A DNA stretch of 64,000 nucleotides from Tetrapyrgos nigripes (taxonomy: Eukaryota; Basidiomycota; Agaricomycetes; Agaricales; Campanellaceae), in NCBI GenBank assembly GCA_013368315.1, contig JAACJM010000133.1, positions 62,001-126,000 on the forward strand. The letters are read 5' to 3'. Of this stretch, positions 1 through 10,332 are shown piece after piece. The position numbers and the translations under genes are program-made. The notes under the pieces are model-generated. The model saw only the letters and a program-made list of their open reading frames with translations. It ran no database searches and had not been told where the DNA came from. Numbering within the stretch: position 1 is the stretch's first letter; each line of letters opens with the position of its first letter.

Positions 1-65
1 GACATTGGTACACACAGGACAAACGAATCAAATTATGGTATGATCAGTTCACAGAACAGAGCAGC

Positions 66-204
66 ATGCCACCAAAGCAGGCCTATTTGTTGAAGCAACT
101 TGGCAAACCAAAATCAAATGATCAGCAGGTTTCTCCGTTTCCTTCGCCACTAAAACCAAAGTCCCGGAAGGAGACGCTCGGCTCAATTATACCACCTCCT
201 TGAC
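66..204 (+). CDS. Short basic/proline-rich ORF, possible gene tail
   Basis: An ATG at 66 opens a 45-codon frame rich in Pro, Lys and Ser that stops at 202-204. Directly after it, in another frame, is an acidic stretch ending KDDSDESDDGKDNGH and a stop near 280. A basic segment followed by an acidic C-terminus is common at the ends of transposon-encoded or nuclear proteins, so this may be the 3-prime end of a gene that starts left of the window. No domain is recognised and the two pieces are not in one frame. Chance ORFs are a real alternative. Confidence 0.2.
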
Positions 205-432
205 TAAAAAGGAAAAGAGGCGACATCAACTACAAGGATGATTCTGATGAATCTGATGATGGCAAGGACAACGGGCACTGAAGGAAGGGTGACTTAGGTT
301 TCCATTTTTTTGTATTTTGTTTGTAACAATCGTCTTGGTCCGTAGTCCGCAGTACTTATTACTTGTTTCATACTTCTTACTAGACTCATCCCCATCTGTG
401 CTCACATAAGGGATGAGCGCAATCACCAACCA

Positions 433-955
433 ACTGGTATCGTTCGTTGGCGCTTAGGACCCCTGGCTGTGGGAGCAGGGACTTGTAAATATTTTCGTTT
501 GCTCTCCAAGCGAGCGTAGAGTCAAGGTCTACTATCCTCATTACATCGCAACTTTAAATACTTCAGCTTTCTTCCTGCATTCTAGAGTATTGTTTTAAGT
601 TACACAAAGCCAATAAGTTTAATTCTACGATGCTAAGGACCGGGATTGGGGTGAAAGCCGTGATATCCATATGGATATTGAAGCAAGTAATGTCCTGGCC
701 CATATGGTCCATTTGGCAGGTAGACTGTTGGTGGAGGTACTGGAGGCATTAGAGGGATGGCTCTCGAATACAGTTTAATTATATCACGGGCCTACTTTGG
801 TACTATAGCATGTTTCGAAAGGGTATATGATGGATGCAGAGGCAGAAAAGAGCTTCTTTGAGATAGGGGCAGAAGAGAGAAACAAAAAATTTTGCAAGTC
901 CCCGCTCCCACGGTCAAGGGTCCTAAGCACCAACGAAAGATACCAGCCGTTCTGT
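433..955. repeat. Inverted repeat (~70-bp arms) around a 380-bp spacer
   Basis: The segment at about 433-502 is repeated in inverse orientation at about 885-955. Shared blocks include CTGGTATC, TTCGTTGG, GCTTAGGACCC, GTGGGAGC and GGGACTTG, roughly 85 percent identity by eye. The arrangement looks like a foldback element or MITE, or two inward-facing copies of one terminal repeat. No target duplication is obvious. The spacer holds no recognisable gene. Confidence 0.55.
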
Positions 956-1469
956 GAGAACCCTTGTTGGGGTTTGAAGCAGAATGGATGGGACCGAGCC
1001 TAACTTCTTACTTCCTCTCACTGATCGTCCATATCTTTAAATCCGCTGTCTCTGGCCTCGCGACCCTGAAGGAACTGAGCTGTACCCCGCTTCCTACAGA
1101 TTTGGAAAACGCGCTTCCAATGCACACGAAGTGTGGAGTGCTAATTCTTACCGGTTATTTCTGACCCAAAGTATGCCTCCAAACCCTGTGTATATGGCTC
1201 CAGTTTCAGTGAGCAAGATGGCGGGGTTCTGTAAAGATATTGGTGAGGTGGATTTGGTGAAGGCAGAACTAGAGGAGGTAGAGTTGGAGGCGAATCCAAA
1301 AATTAGAGATGGGCCGATGTCAGAAGGATCTGGTGGCAGAGAGATTCGGCAATCTGAGCGGGACGTGAAGGTGTTAGTGCAAGAGTTGACGGTCTTTAGT
1401 CAATGTTACACGCGTCTTGGTTGTCGAGTTGGACTATGTATCTAATCCGTGCATTTACTAAATGCAATA

Positions 1470-2545
1470 CATTTGTGGTCCGGACTGAGTGACATGGACC
1501 CTACAGACAACACCGCTACCGAGCCATTGTAAGACGTCTGGCATGAGGACTTGGGATTTATAACATGAAAACGGAAGAAGAGTGAGTAGACAATGAAGGA
1601 AGCAAAGTGGTGAAATGGAAAACGTACCTCATATCCTTAACACCCGCAATAATCTCCGTACTCGCGAAATACCTATCCGCTGAACCCTCCCCTCTCTTCC
1701 TCAAATTATACTCCAAGTATTTTGTCACATCCCCCAACGCCTTCCCTTCTTTCTGAAAGTAAACCACAACACCCACACCTTTCTTCTTCTCATCCTTAGC
1801 CATATCTACCTGAACATCCTGCGCCGTCTGAATACACTCTTCAATTGCATACACCAGATATCACTTCCAAATACGTCACTTCGTTGCATTGGTCGTGGAT
1901 TCGGAGAGTAACGTGGACGTCGGATGAAGAGAAGAGAAGGGTGGGATCACTGAAGATACAGATGATAAAGTTACCGATTCAAGATTGGGGGAAGGAAGGT
2001 TTTTGATGTTGGGTTGCGTGATAATTTCGGGGTACATTCCACCGGTTTCCTTGAAGAGGGAACGACAGAGGATGGTTTCGGAACTGTGGAGGAGAGATAC
2101 GACAAGAATGAATAAAGGTGATGGAGGAAAAGAGTTGAAGAAGAGTGATAAGTCAGCAAGTGACAACAAAGAGAAAAGTGGATGACTCACATCCCAAACC
2201 TCTCAGCTAAACCAGGCAAACAGCAAACAGGCTCTACTGTCGCCTTAGTCACAGCAACCTCCATCCCAAGATCAAATACTCATATTCACACTGTCATCCT
2301 TCCACTCACAATCCTCTCATCCACATCAATCTCCCCTCTCCTCACAGACTCATCCAACTCACTCAGCTTTATATGCGCACGTGTAACCACAATTGAAGGC
2401 TGGATATCCAACCTCTCGCCGCCTCCTTCCTTAGTACGAAGCTAGTTAGCGAAGATCTGAGGAACGAAATGACCCCATAGAATGAAAGAGACGATTTTGC
2501 CAGGTTTCCACTATGATTTGTTGGGTGGGACGGTCAAAATAGTAG
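1470..2545 (-). pseudogene. URC1-like (GTP cyclohydrolase II family) pseudogene
   Basis: Read right to left, pieces occur in the order expected of fungal Urc1, a GTP-cyclohydrolase-II-like protein of uracil catabolism: KIVSF.LWGHFVPQIFA (~2500-2460), LDIQPSIVVTRAHIKLSEL (~2400), VAVTKATVEPV.CLPGLAERFG (~2250), FKETGGMYPEIITQPNIK (~2050), then KKGVGVVVYFQKEGKALGD and YLEYNLRKRG with EIIAGVKDMR (1855-1630), and finally LMPDVLQWLG near 1530. Short introns with GT and AG borders separate some pieces. An in-frame TAG follows IFAN and a TGA follows RMTV, so the copy is broken. The N-terminus is not found, nor the cysteine-rich zinc site of true GTP cyclohydrolase II. Family assignment is from memory of Urc1 motifs; the order of six matching blocks makes it fairly safe. 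Confidence 0.65.
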
Positions 2546-3457
2546 GGACAATGGGAAGGAGAGGTTAATATGAAACATCCAACCGTTCACCTCCCCCCTC
2601 AAAATCGACAGCCTCTATATCTTCCCCTCAAGCCTGACCCCGTTGGCGTGGTCACCATCTTCTTCGCCACTTGTAAATGGTTCAGTACTTCCTCCACCAA
2701 AAGACGTATAACCCTGTCGCTGTGAAACAGGAAGTCACCCCGGTTGAGTGTTTCGAATGTTCGGATATGTGGTATGGATTTCAGTGGGCAGATAGAAACA
2801 TGAAATGGTCCAATGACTTCATGCAGTTACTATTAGAAGGAAAGAATTTGCACTGGAGAGAGAGCAGGACCTTCCTGGTCTATGGATCTGCATGGATGTT
2901 AAGAGAGAGAGACGCGTTTATTTGGTTGTGTTGAGATCAAACGCTTTCACCGGTGCCATGTACCGCCAACTACTTGTAGTCCCTCATGCAAGCGGACGAT
3001 GCCTGGTAAGTTAAATTGTGTAGCTGCTACATGTATGCTAAGGGTCGCTCCAAAGCTCCTCAAATCTGGCTACGTTTCGGAGAAAAGATGTATACAAGTG
3101 AGTTTTAACTTTTTTCTTCGAGGAACGGTATAGATTCTAATTCAGGCTAGGGGAAGTATGTAAAACTAGCCAGAAAGAACTACAACTCAAGCTCAGTCGG
3201 TATCCTGAAAGCATGCTCTCTGGAATTCTGAGCTTGAACGATATTCGATATTCATACCCGGGGCGGAAAGCTAACCATTGCGTTCGTATACTCCAAGTGA
3301 TTATCAGCCGTGAGTTCATTGCCTTCCATGTCAACACAGCACCTACAATATCATAGGCAGTGAGCATATGCTCTGTCAGGATACACAAAGTATCCTGTGC
3401 CATAACTACAGGGAATCCCCCACTCTCACGGTGATTTCTTCTTCAAGGCATGCGAAT
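2546..3457. other. No recognisable gene
   Basis: About 900 bp between the URC1 relic and the solo LTR. An 85-codon frame at 2677-2934 (+) and an 88-codon frame at 3137-3403 (-) exist, but neither shows a domain, splice context or repeat structure that I can defend. Confidence 0.3.
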
Positions 3458-4002
3458 TGTAGTACCATTTTTCGGATACTACTTTAGTCTCCCCTATCCA
3501 CGCTCTTAGCGCCAACTTAGCGCAATGGTTCCATTTCAAGTATTTTGGTTCTTCTAGTCTTCTCTCCTTTCCTTAATTTTGATTATTCCCTCATTACGGA
3601 TTGTATCAAATATCGTATGAGTTTTACTTATATTTTATCTCTCACTTTTTGTACCTTTCATTTGTACATTCAAACTGTAATTAGTTTTACTTTGACGTTC
3701 GATACATGTCTGGTGTTGTTCCTAGAAGCTGTAGAGTACATATATATAGTCTATTAGCTACAATATACCAGATTATCCCAGTGTCTTGTGTCCCAGTGTC
3801 ATCTTGACTGTTTGTAAAGTTTTCGACTCTAGAACGGCATTATCAGTGTTTCCAGTCGATCCCAGAAGCTCAATCACTTACTATTATCTTCCCGAGTTTT
3901 TCCTCAGGTCTTCATATTTATCCTCTCCCTTGACAGTACGGGATTCTCCAGCTATCGACCAGCCTCTGAGCATCTCATGTAGCTCTTTTGAGTTCCGCAT
4001 CA
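3458..4002 (+). repeat. Solo LTR, diverged member of the Ty3/gypsy LTR family
   Basis: This 545-bp stretch starts TGTAGTACC, runs through the TACTAC half of a terminal hairpin and a CCCCTATCCACGC block, and ends CCGCATCA. The same landmarks start and end the two 613-bp LTRs at 38803 and 47127 (TGTAGTACCG...GCGCATCA). Internal blocks such as the CCCAGTGTC motifs and the TATATATA stretch are also shared. No gag or pol lies beside it, so it is best read as a solo LTR left by LTR-LTR recombination. Flanks CGAAT and GTATA do not form a clear target duplication. Confidence 0.75.
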
Positions 4003-4736
4003 GTATATAGTAGGGCGTTGAATTGGTACTTATAGGTGATGGTAAACCAGCATATTACGTTCGAGTCGAAAATTGAAAGCACGCGTCCGGTGTACCAAAC
4101 GATATGGGGACACTCGTAGCTACGTAGTACATTATCTGTATCAGCCGAATCCTAGCTTCTTTTATTCAGAATTGTTCAACAAGAAAATACTGGTACCTTT
4201 ACAATCATCCTATCCGTTAAGCAACTAGGCCATATACCCCCATACGGCCTAGGCTTCCATATTAGGCTCCACTCGTGAGCTGCAGTCTCCTCCAGTCCGA
4301 ATGATAAAGTCCTAAAAAGATTTCATAAGGTCCAAACTGACCGGAGTACATAGGTAATCGGCAGGTAAGTGTATGATATTGTTCTACTGTGAGCTCCAAA
4401 CCACTTACTATTCGAATAATACCACTACTAGGAAATGATGCAACTAAACGGCCACAACACGACTACTATCAAAGATTATTTCCGTGAGAGACAAATCGCC
4501 CTTTTCAACCGAGATCCAGCAGTTTTTGCGCATTAAAAGGAGAGGGGCAACATTATGCATATCGAATGAGATCGGTACGATAGCCAGATGAAAGTAAAAT
4601 TGTCACAGCACCTCGACAACTTGTGGCATATAATATTACAACACTCTCACGTCATCAGAGTCATCGGTAGGTTCGTCAGTCAGTACTGTCCGGTACTGTC
4701 TCGTTTTGGAGTGTATTGTAAGATGTGATAGATAGT

Positions 4737-5045
4737 TAGGCCGTGGGAGAGCCATCACGCCCCGGGACCAGGTGCACTAGGATCGCGTCGACAAGCTGAG
4801 CCTGGCGAGGTGGGTCGTGGGACCTGACGGTCGCTGACCGAGTCTGACCGGTAGCGCATCTGGGTTCTGCGACGTCTTTGCGCTCGCGGGCAGGCCCGCA
4901 CAGCGAGCGTGGGAACTCGAGACCCACATTGACGAGCTGCTTTTGACGAGGGCTACATGTCGGCGCCGGTCTCGAGGGCTCAGGACGACGGCTGTGGGGG
5001 CCTGACCCCTGCTAACGCAAGGCGGATAGGGTGATTTGGAGCCGG
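4737..5045. other. GC-rich island in otherwise AT-balanced DNA
   Basis: A block of about 300 bp is clearly richer in G+C and CpG than its surroundings, with abrupt edges. It shows no convincing coding frame; the minus-strand frames over it are low-complexity and unrecognised. It could be a fragment of a transferred or repeated sequence, or an rDNA- or CpG-rich remnant. The flanking stretches 4003-4736 and 5046-5766 hold nothing I can name. A minus-strand frame at 5406-5759 has a hydrophobic segment but no recognisable family. Confidence 0.35.
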
Positions 5046-5766
5046 CAATATTAGTTGAAAGAGAGATATCAAGAGCCATCGACGATGTCCACAAGATTAA
5101 TGTCAGCGTACCAATTCGAAGGTTTTCAGCAGACGTCATCTGGATTCAATGACCAAATTGGATTGGAGCGGTTGTTTGGACTAATGCTTGGCAGTTGGTT
5201 TCCAGCCTACGGTGGAGTATGTATATATAAAAACCGTTTCAAAAATGTCGAAAACCGAATTATCTGGTATCTCACCGAGTTGAAAATTTACGCCTTGGGT
5301 AACGAAAGACGTCGTCCTTGTTCAGGTAGTGGTATGAGAGAGAACGATGAACCTGAGAACTATGAATCAGGAAATACCCTGTTACTTGACATATGATATC
5401 TCACCTCATGCGGACGCATCCCGCAAGTCGAAACTTCCATTTCGGGACTTGTACGCTCCATAGGTGCTGCTTTGCGCCATTTGGTACCTACGCAGAGAAT
5501 AGAAGAAGAGAGTAGCAATCTGTAATTGAAAGTAATCCGGATAGAAATAACGTAGGATGCCAAATGCTATGACAATTCCAAACAATGATGTGGCGACTTC
5601 AGAAGTGCATAGTCTCATTGTAGGAGATATGAGTACAAAGATACATACGTACATGTACAGTAGCAAACAAAACGATACACGATGTGGATTTCTAACAGTT
5701 ACAGAGCACCAGCTATCCAGATGTACATCAATCTCCGCACTGAAAACTACACATCGCAATTACTCA

Positions 5767-6487
5767 CTAATCATACACAATCTTCAAGTCTGTTTCTTCC
5801 TTGGCATCGTTGACGATGCAGTAACGCATCGTAAAGTGCTTTTTGCCATTGAAGTCCATTAGTCCCCATGTCTGCGACGAATGACCATCAGTTCGCATGA
5901 AATTTGAAAAGCTGCCTCGCTGAGATACACACTTCATCTTGAACCCAGCCCTTCCCAACGACATGGGAGTTGATCAATGTATCATCAGCAGACGTATCCC
6001 ATCCCTCTTTCAGTGACCCAGACTGTCCTTCCTTCAAATACTCATCATCCTTCGTAACCTCGCTCAGCTTGATCTTTCTAGACTTGTACACCATCTTCCC
6101 AAGGATAGGATTCGAGACTTGCTGTTCACTGAGGTCAAGAGGACGAACATCCAAACTGCATTTGAAACCTCCGCTGATGTAGGGAACGACCGCGGCCACA
6201 CTGCAAATTCCCACTTACTGCTCAAACTTTGAGCGCTCCGCTCGACGCCGTTGTCCTGGACGGAAGGGGTGATATGGGCTGTGATACTGGCGAGGCCGAG
6301 GGCTTTGCGGGTCACCCATCCGAGGCCTTGGATGCGGAACATGGTGTCCATGGTATCACTGAGGGCTTTGTTCTACGAGGAAATAAAGAGCGAGTTAAGA
6401 TACCTGGCGAGCTCAGTGGGTATTATGACGCACCACAGCGAATTTTCCGTTAATTTTGGAGATGGAGAAGTCAGATGGGACGGCCAT
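5767..6487 (-). CDS. Small lipocalin-like fungal protein (four exons)
   Basis: Exons on the minus strand are 6434-6487, 6219-6372, 5933-6173 and 5767-5871, with GTGCGT, GTAAGT and GTGTGT donors and TAG or CAG acceptors. The product begins MAVPSDFSISKINGKFAV and holds FRIQGLGWVTRKALGLASIT, a KMVYKSRKIKLSEV block and FNGKKHFTMRY near the C-terminus, ending KIVYD. I associate this block order (Q-G-x-G-W-x-T-R-K-A at the start, an S-R-x-x-K-L-S-E strand in the middle, a final beta pair) with a small lipocalin/calycin-like family widespread in fungi, probably binding a small hydrophobic ligand. The best splice model is one nucleotide short across the exon 2-exon 3 junction (near 6173/6219). This could mean a sequencing error, an unusual splice site or early decay. 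Function is inferred from the fold-like pattern only. Confidence 0.6.
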
Positions 6488-6659
6488 GTCAAGGACAAGA
6501 GTCTAGATGCAGAGGCAGAGAAAATGGGGAGATCGATGGAGAGGATCGATGAAGAGCGAGGTATGTGCGCGTTTTAAATCGGTCTCTGACCAAGGTAAAC
6601 CAGCGTACTCCGCTCCAGTGGGTCACTGGACTTGAAGGATCTTCTGAAGCTATTTATGA

Positions 6660-6945
6660 GTCAGAGTAAGTTTCTATGAGCGAAGTGAATAGCGAGATGA
6701 CAGACAGAATGTTTGACACATACGTACTTGGAGTCAGACGATTTTGATGTTGGGTAGATGCAAGTCATCTTCTTATTAGTGAAAATGAGGCTGAGGAAGG
6801 TGTAGTCTGAAGAGTCATAGAGCACAGGAAAGGGAGCTTTCTGCGGAAAGACATCGATAGGACAGAGTAAGCTGCGTCGTTGATGGAAGTAGGAGGTTAG
6901 GCGAGAGAATATTTGACTTTGTTTGGCAGTGCCTTCACCCAGCAT
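6660..6945 (-). CDS. Possible two-exon small ORF, unrecognised
   Basis: An ATG at 6945 opens a frame (MLGEGTAKQSQIFSR...) that reaches a good GTACGTATG donor near 6727. A TAG acceptor near 6678 could add a short last exon ending KNLL. The product would be about 76 residues with no signal peptide or known motif. The splice signals make it slightly better than chance, but it lies upstream of the lipocalin-like gene and could be part of another transcript or noise. Confidence 0.25.
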
Positions 6946-6960
6946 CGCCTCATGGCAGTT

Positions 6961-7716
6961 TCCACTCTTTCACTTCGCCTGAAGTTACGAATCTAGGATT
7001 GTTCTGATTTCTTAAAATTGCAGAATTAACCGTACGATCCGGAAGTCATTTGCCCTGATGCCTGTAGGTCTCATGAGATAGAGTCTGTCAGCCCATGTAG
7101 TTGCACCTCCTGGTTCCAGGTACGAGGCTCGCAAAATACCACCCGGCTTTCACTAGATGCCTAAGAAACATATGGGTCATCCTCTGCTCCATAAGATCAA
7201 GTAAGTACTGGTCAAAGTATGGAGGGAACGAGTCTGACGTTCCAGATTCCTATAATCGCCTCGGTTTCACTGGAGGACTATTTCGACAGGTTGCGAATTT
7301 TACAGTAGTCTTTTGTTGTTGCAGAATAGCCTAATCCTAGCCATGTGCAATACACCACTCATGGGCATAGTGCTGAGCGAGTTCAGAATTCTCCGAACTG
7401 AAATAGTCCAGGAACTCAGGAACTCACCTCAAGGCGTCCGAGCGCATAAGCGAACACGGTGGGTGGTTACGTTGCTCTGCTAAAACACCTACAGAGAATT
7501 GTTCCCTCTGAATTCAGAGTCACTCAAAGCTGAGTTTCGTAGTGATTTCAAGTATCTAGACTGAGAGGAATAGAAGGAAGAGGATGATTTTATTCGCCAT
7601 TGGACCAACACTGGAACAAGTGCTAATTATTCACCCAATACATTTTGAGTCAGAACTTCGTTGTAATGAAACAATCTGGAGGAGGAATGTATCACCCAGA
7701 TCAATTCCGGTATAGG
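6961..7716. other. No recognisable gene
   Basis: Intergenic. A 77-codon plus frame at 7101-7334 has no recognisable content. The stretch ends at the left border of the CTGCAGACACC element. Confidence 0.3.
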
Positions 7717-9045
7717 TAAATCTGCAGACACCTCGTGCAGACACCCTGCAAGGCTGCAGACACCCTTCGCATAGCATTGTAGATTACTGTATAGGACTAT
7801 ATGTACCATGCCATATATATATGTGACCTACAGGATGATTTTAAAGTTGTGTATTAGCTGTACACAGAGTGTAAAAATCTTCAAAAAAAGGACTATAAGC
7901 ACAGCCACAGATTTTTTCCTGAAACATTCTTACAGATTTTCTCTATTCAAGATATCAGGAGAGTATCTATACATTCTCATGGGTGTATATCAGTGTGAAT
8001 CTGTAAAGCAAGGACACTCAAGATGTCTCATAAGGCTTTGAGATGCTTGCTACCTGCATTTCACTACTCATCTTTGAATATCCTATTATATCAAACAATT
8101 GGTAGTATTTGGCTCATGCCTGAGCATGTTTCTACAAGATAATACATTATAATAACTTCAAGATAATTTGTACTCATTGTAATTTTTGGGAAGGGTGTCT
8201 GCAGGGTGTCTGCAGGGTGTCTGCATGTGCACAGCCACATGCAGACACCCTGCAGACACCCTGCAGACACCTTGCAGACACCTTAAGTAAAGGTAGATAG
8301 TCACATCAGACACTTGCTTGTGGCAGTTAATGACCCTGTAGTAGAAATAATACCAAGTTATTGCCGTTTTCGAAAAAGTTCGCGCGCGCGTCACTTTGGT
8401 TAATTTTCGAGTTTTTGGGCTCGATTTTGTGAGAGCTGCAGTTCGCTCATTTCCCCACCTTTGCCTTCATTTTTAGCACAAAACAACATTATTTCAGCGT
8501 CTCTAGGGTATGGTGTACATAGCTAGACCTGTGATACACTTGTTGTCATACTCACTTTTCGGGCTCCCTCTACTGTATCTGAGCAAATGTGTGATATCTG
8601 CAGAGAGTACAGGCAAGCTAAGGCTGTCTAGCAAAGCCCAGGGAGTTTATGCAGGGATATAAGAAGCAGCTAAAGTGAGAACAATGCCCTAGTCACAGAT
8701 AATTGCAGCCCGCTATTCCACATGTCATCAACTTCTGCTTTGTTCCTCTACCACCATCATGGTTCCCGGCCGGCCACTTTCAGACGATCTGCGACACACT
8801 CTTATTTACCTAGGACATCATCTACCTCTCTCCAAATCAGAAAGTGTCAGAGTCACAAGTCTGAGACTTAGGTATGTGCACGAATGGCCATCATTCTTGT
8901 TATTCATAGTAGGTAGAAGAAATGTGTGTACTATACAAGAAACTAACAAGAGCAATGATTTTGACAAGGTATGAGTCAGTAGTGATAAGAATCAGAGTGT
9001 CTGCAGGGTGTCTGCAGGGGGTGTCTGCAGATTTCTGATACCCGA
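7717..9045. mobile_element. CTGCAGACACC-repeat DNA element, copy 1
   Basis: The left end reads AAATCTGCAGACACC and the right end, read in reverse complement, gives the same AAATCTGCAGACACC, so the termini are inverted. Tandem CTGCAGACACCC units lie just inside both ends and in an internal hairpin at 8194-8271. A second copy is at 32671-34580: the left ~560 bp (7717-8290 vs 32671-33205) and the right ~180 bp (8870-9045 vs 34415-34580) align. No transposase is recognised, so it is probably non-autonomous. A trace of a short Ser/Arg-rich frame at 8759-8974 is not convincing. Confidence 0.65.
8194..8271. repeat. Perfect 36-bp-stem hairpin with 6-nt loop
   Basis: Arms 8194-8229 and 8236-8271 are exact reverse complements with loop CACAGC. 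Each arm is built from three CTGCAGACACC-type units plus CATGTG. The equivalent site in copy 2 (about 33127-33205) is shorter and imperfect. Such a stem could extrude as a cruciform or give a small-RNA-producing transcript. Confidence 0.85.
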
Positions 9046-9285
9046 TGAAACTGTACGCATCCAAGGAACAAGGGATATCATCTACCGAGTACCATCCTCA
9101 ACTCTTTCCCAACACCGGCTCTTCCGATCGAACAACCCCAAGTAATAACTCTTGAGATGGACATATGGTGACTTGTTGCCAAGGGTAAGTGCTGTCAGAA
9201 CCGATCAATTCATTCCAACTCCGGATGTAACCAACAATCATCACAAATCCTAATTTTTGATCCCATTGATTTGTATCGACCGCAG

Positions 9286-9426
9286 TTTTTGGAGGAATGG
9301 GATTGGTGGCCTGAGTTTGAAGACATGGAAAGTAATGGTCCTATACTGCGGAGTGTTAATTGGTCAATTGCGTGGGCTGCTTTATGGTGCATGAGTGGAA
9401 ATGTTTTTGGAGCTACGCTGCTAGTA
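9286..9426 (+). pseudogene. Orphan exon of an unrecognised, partly hydrophobic protein
   Basis: An exon-like 47-codon frame begins after an ACCGCAG acceptor at 9285 and ends at a GTGAGT donor at 9427. It encodes FLEEWDWWPEFEDME followed by a Trp-rich hydrophobic run (WSIAWAALWCMSGN). Both splice sites are strong and the length is a multiple of three. No further exons are found before the Helitron border near 9560, so the gene may have been cut off by that element. The product is unknown. Confidence 0.3.
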
Positions 9427-9559
9427 GTGAGTACTAGTACTGTCAGGGTCCAGGGAACTTGCATATATGTCTGACCCAGTTTAACACCGTGACCGAATGA
9501 CTTGATTTTCGAACCTCAACTTGATGAACTGCTGCTGAGTTCAATTGGGCTTACAACGG

Positions 9560-9594
9560 AGTCGGGGACTGGCGCACAAGTTGCGCCGCTAAGA
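9560..9594. repeat. Left terminal hairpin repeat of the Helitron
   Basis: GGAGTCGGGG, then stem GGCGCA (9571-9576), loop CAAGT, stem TGCGCC (9582-9587), then GCTAAG. The matching copy is at 19885-19918. Confidence 0.6.
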
Positions 9595-9935
9595 ATGTCC
9601 AACCGAGTGGAGCTGCCGCATCAGCCGAGGGGAGTTTAAATGTTATCGGAGATCTCCATAGGAAGTTATACTCTTCTAATGCCTTTCCGCAAACTTTTGT
9701 CGACCATCAAGTAGTTGTTGTCAGCCTGCAGCGCAATGTCATGGCTGTCTAAAGAGCTCGTGGTGGTATAAACCTCAATATTCCCTGATAATTCGTTGAT
9801 TTGCTGTTAGAGAGGTGGCGGTCTCATGCTCGATCTCCCGACAGTTTTGGACATCGATCGAGGTCACCTGCAACCATTTTTCTCCGGTTTCCTCTGTGCG
9901 TCAGAGGAATGTTCTTCGTAGTTCTGTAGCCGATT

Positions 9936-9945
9936 TATATATATA
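9936..9945 (+). promoter_or_regulatory. TATA-like box upstream of the Helitron ORF
   Basis: TATATATATA lies 40 bp before the ATG at 9985, a plausible core promoter for the Rep/helicase transcript. Confidence 0.4.
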
Positions 9946-9984
9946 CCATTCCGCTCCGTATCCAAGGATCGTTTACTACCCGCC

Positions 9985-10332
9985 ATGACGCTTTGTGACT
10001 CCCTTCGTCAAGCAGCTGCTTCTCGCCCCAGCTTTCTCGCACTTTCCGCTGAAAGGCTGAGTCAATTTTTGCAGCAGCTGTCTGTAGTTGAACTATCTCA
10101 TATACATCGTCATATTGATCCCAATGCTCCAAAGAAGCTACTCAAACGTGTGCGAGCTGAATTGATAACCAATTTCATTGTTGATAACCTCGTTATTACT
10201 GATACTTCTCTGTTGCCCATTGCTGAACACAAATACCATGCACACTATCTCTTTGTAGACCAGAAACTTGGAGCAGGTTTCAGCCATGTTTTTGGTGAAA
10301 AAGTGCTGTATGGTGTAATCCGACTGGAATGA
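9985..10332 (+). pseudogene. Helitron polyprotein, N-terminal piece (frame 1)
   Basis: A 115-codon frame (MTLCDSLRQAAASRPSF...) ends in a TGA that overlaps the ATG of the next frame by four bases (ATGA at 10329-10332). The two frames read through smoothly in content (LYGVIRLE, then IKDYDHWLLNPDN), so the break looks like a single-base indel in one long Helitron gene rather than two genes. It has a helix-rich SAP-like character (KKLLKRVRAEL) but no domain I can name. The ATG at 9985 is the first after the TATA box. Confidence 0.55.

Noticed and set aside
1131..1445. 104-codon plus ORF
   Set aside because: No domain or splice context; it lies beside the decayed URC1-like gene and is probably chance.
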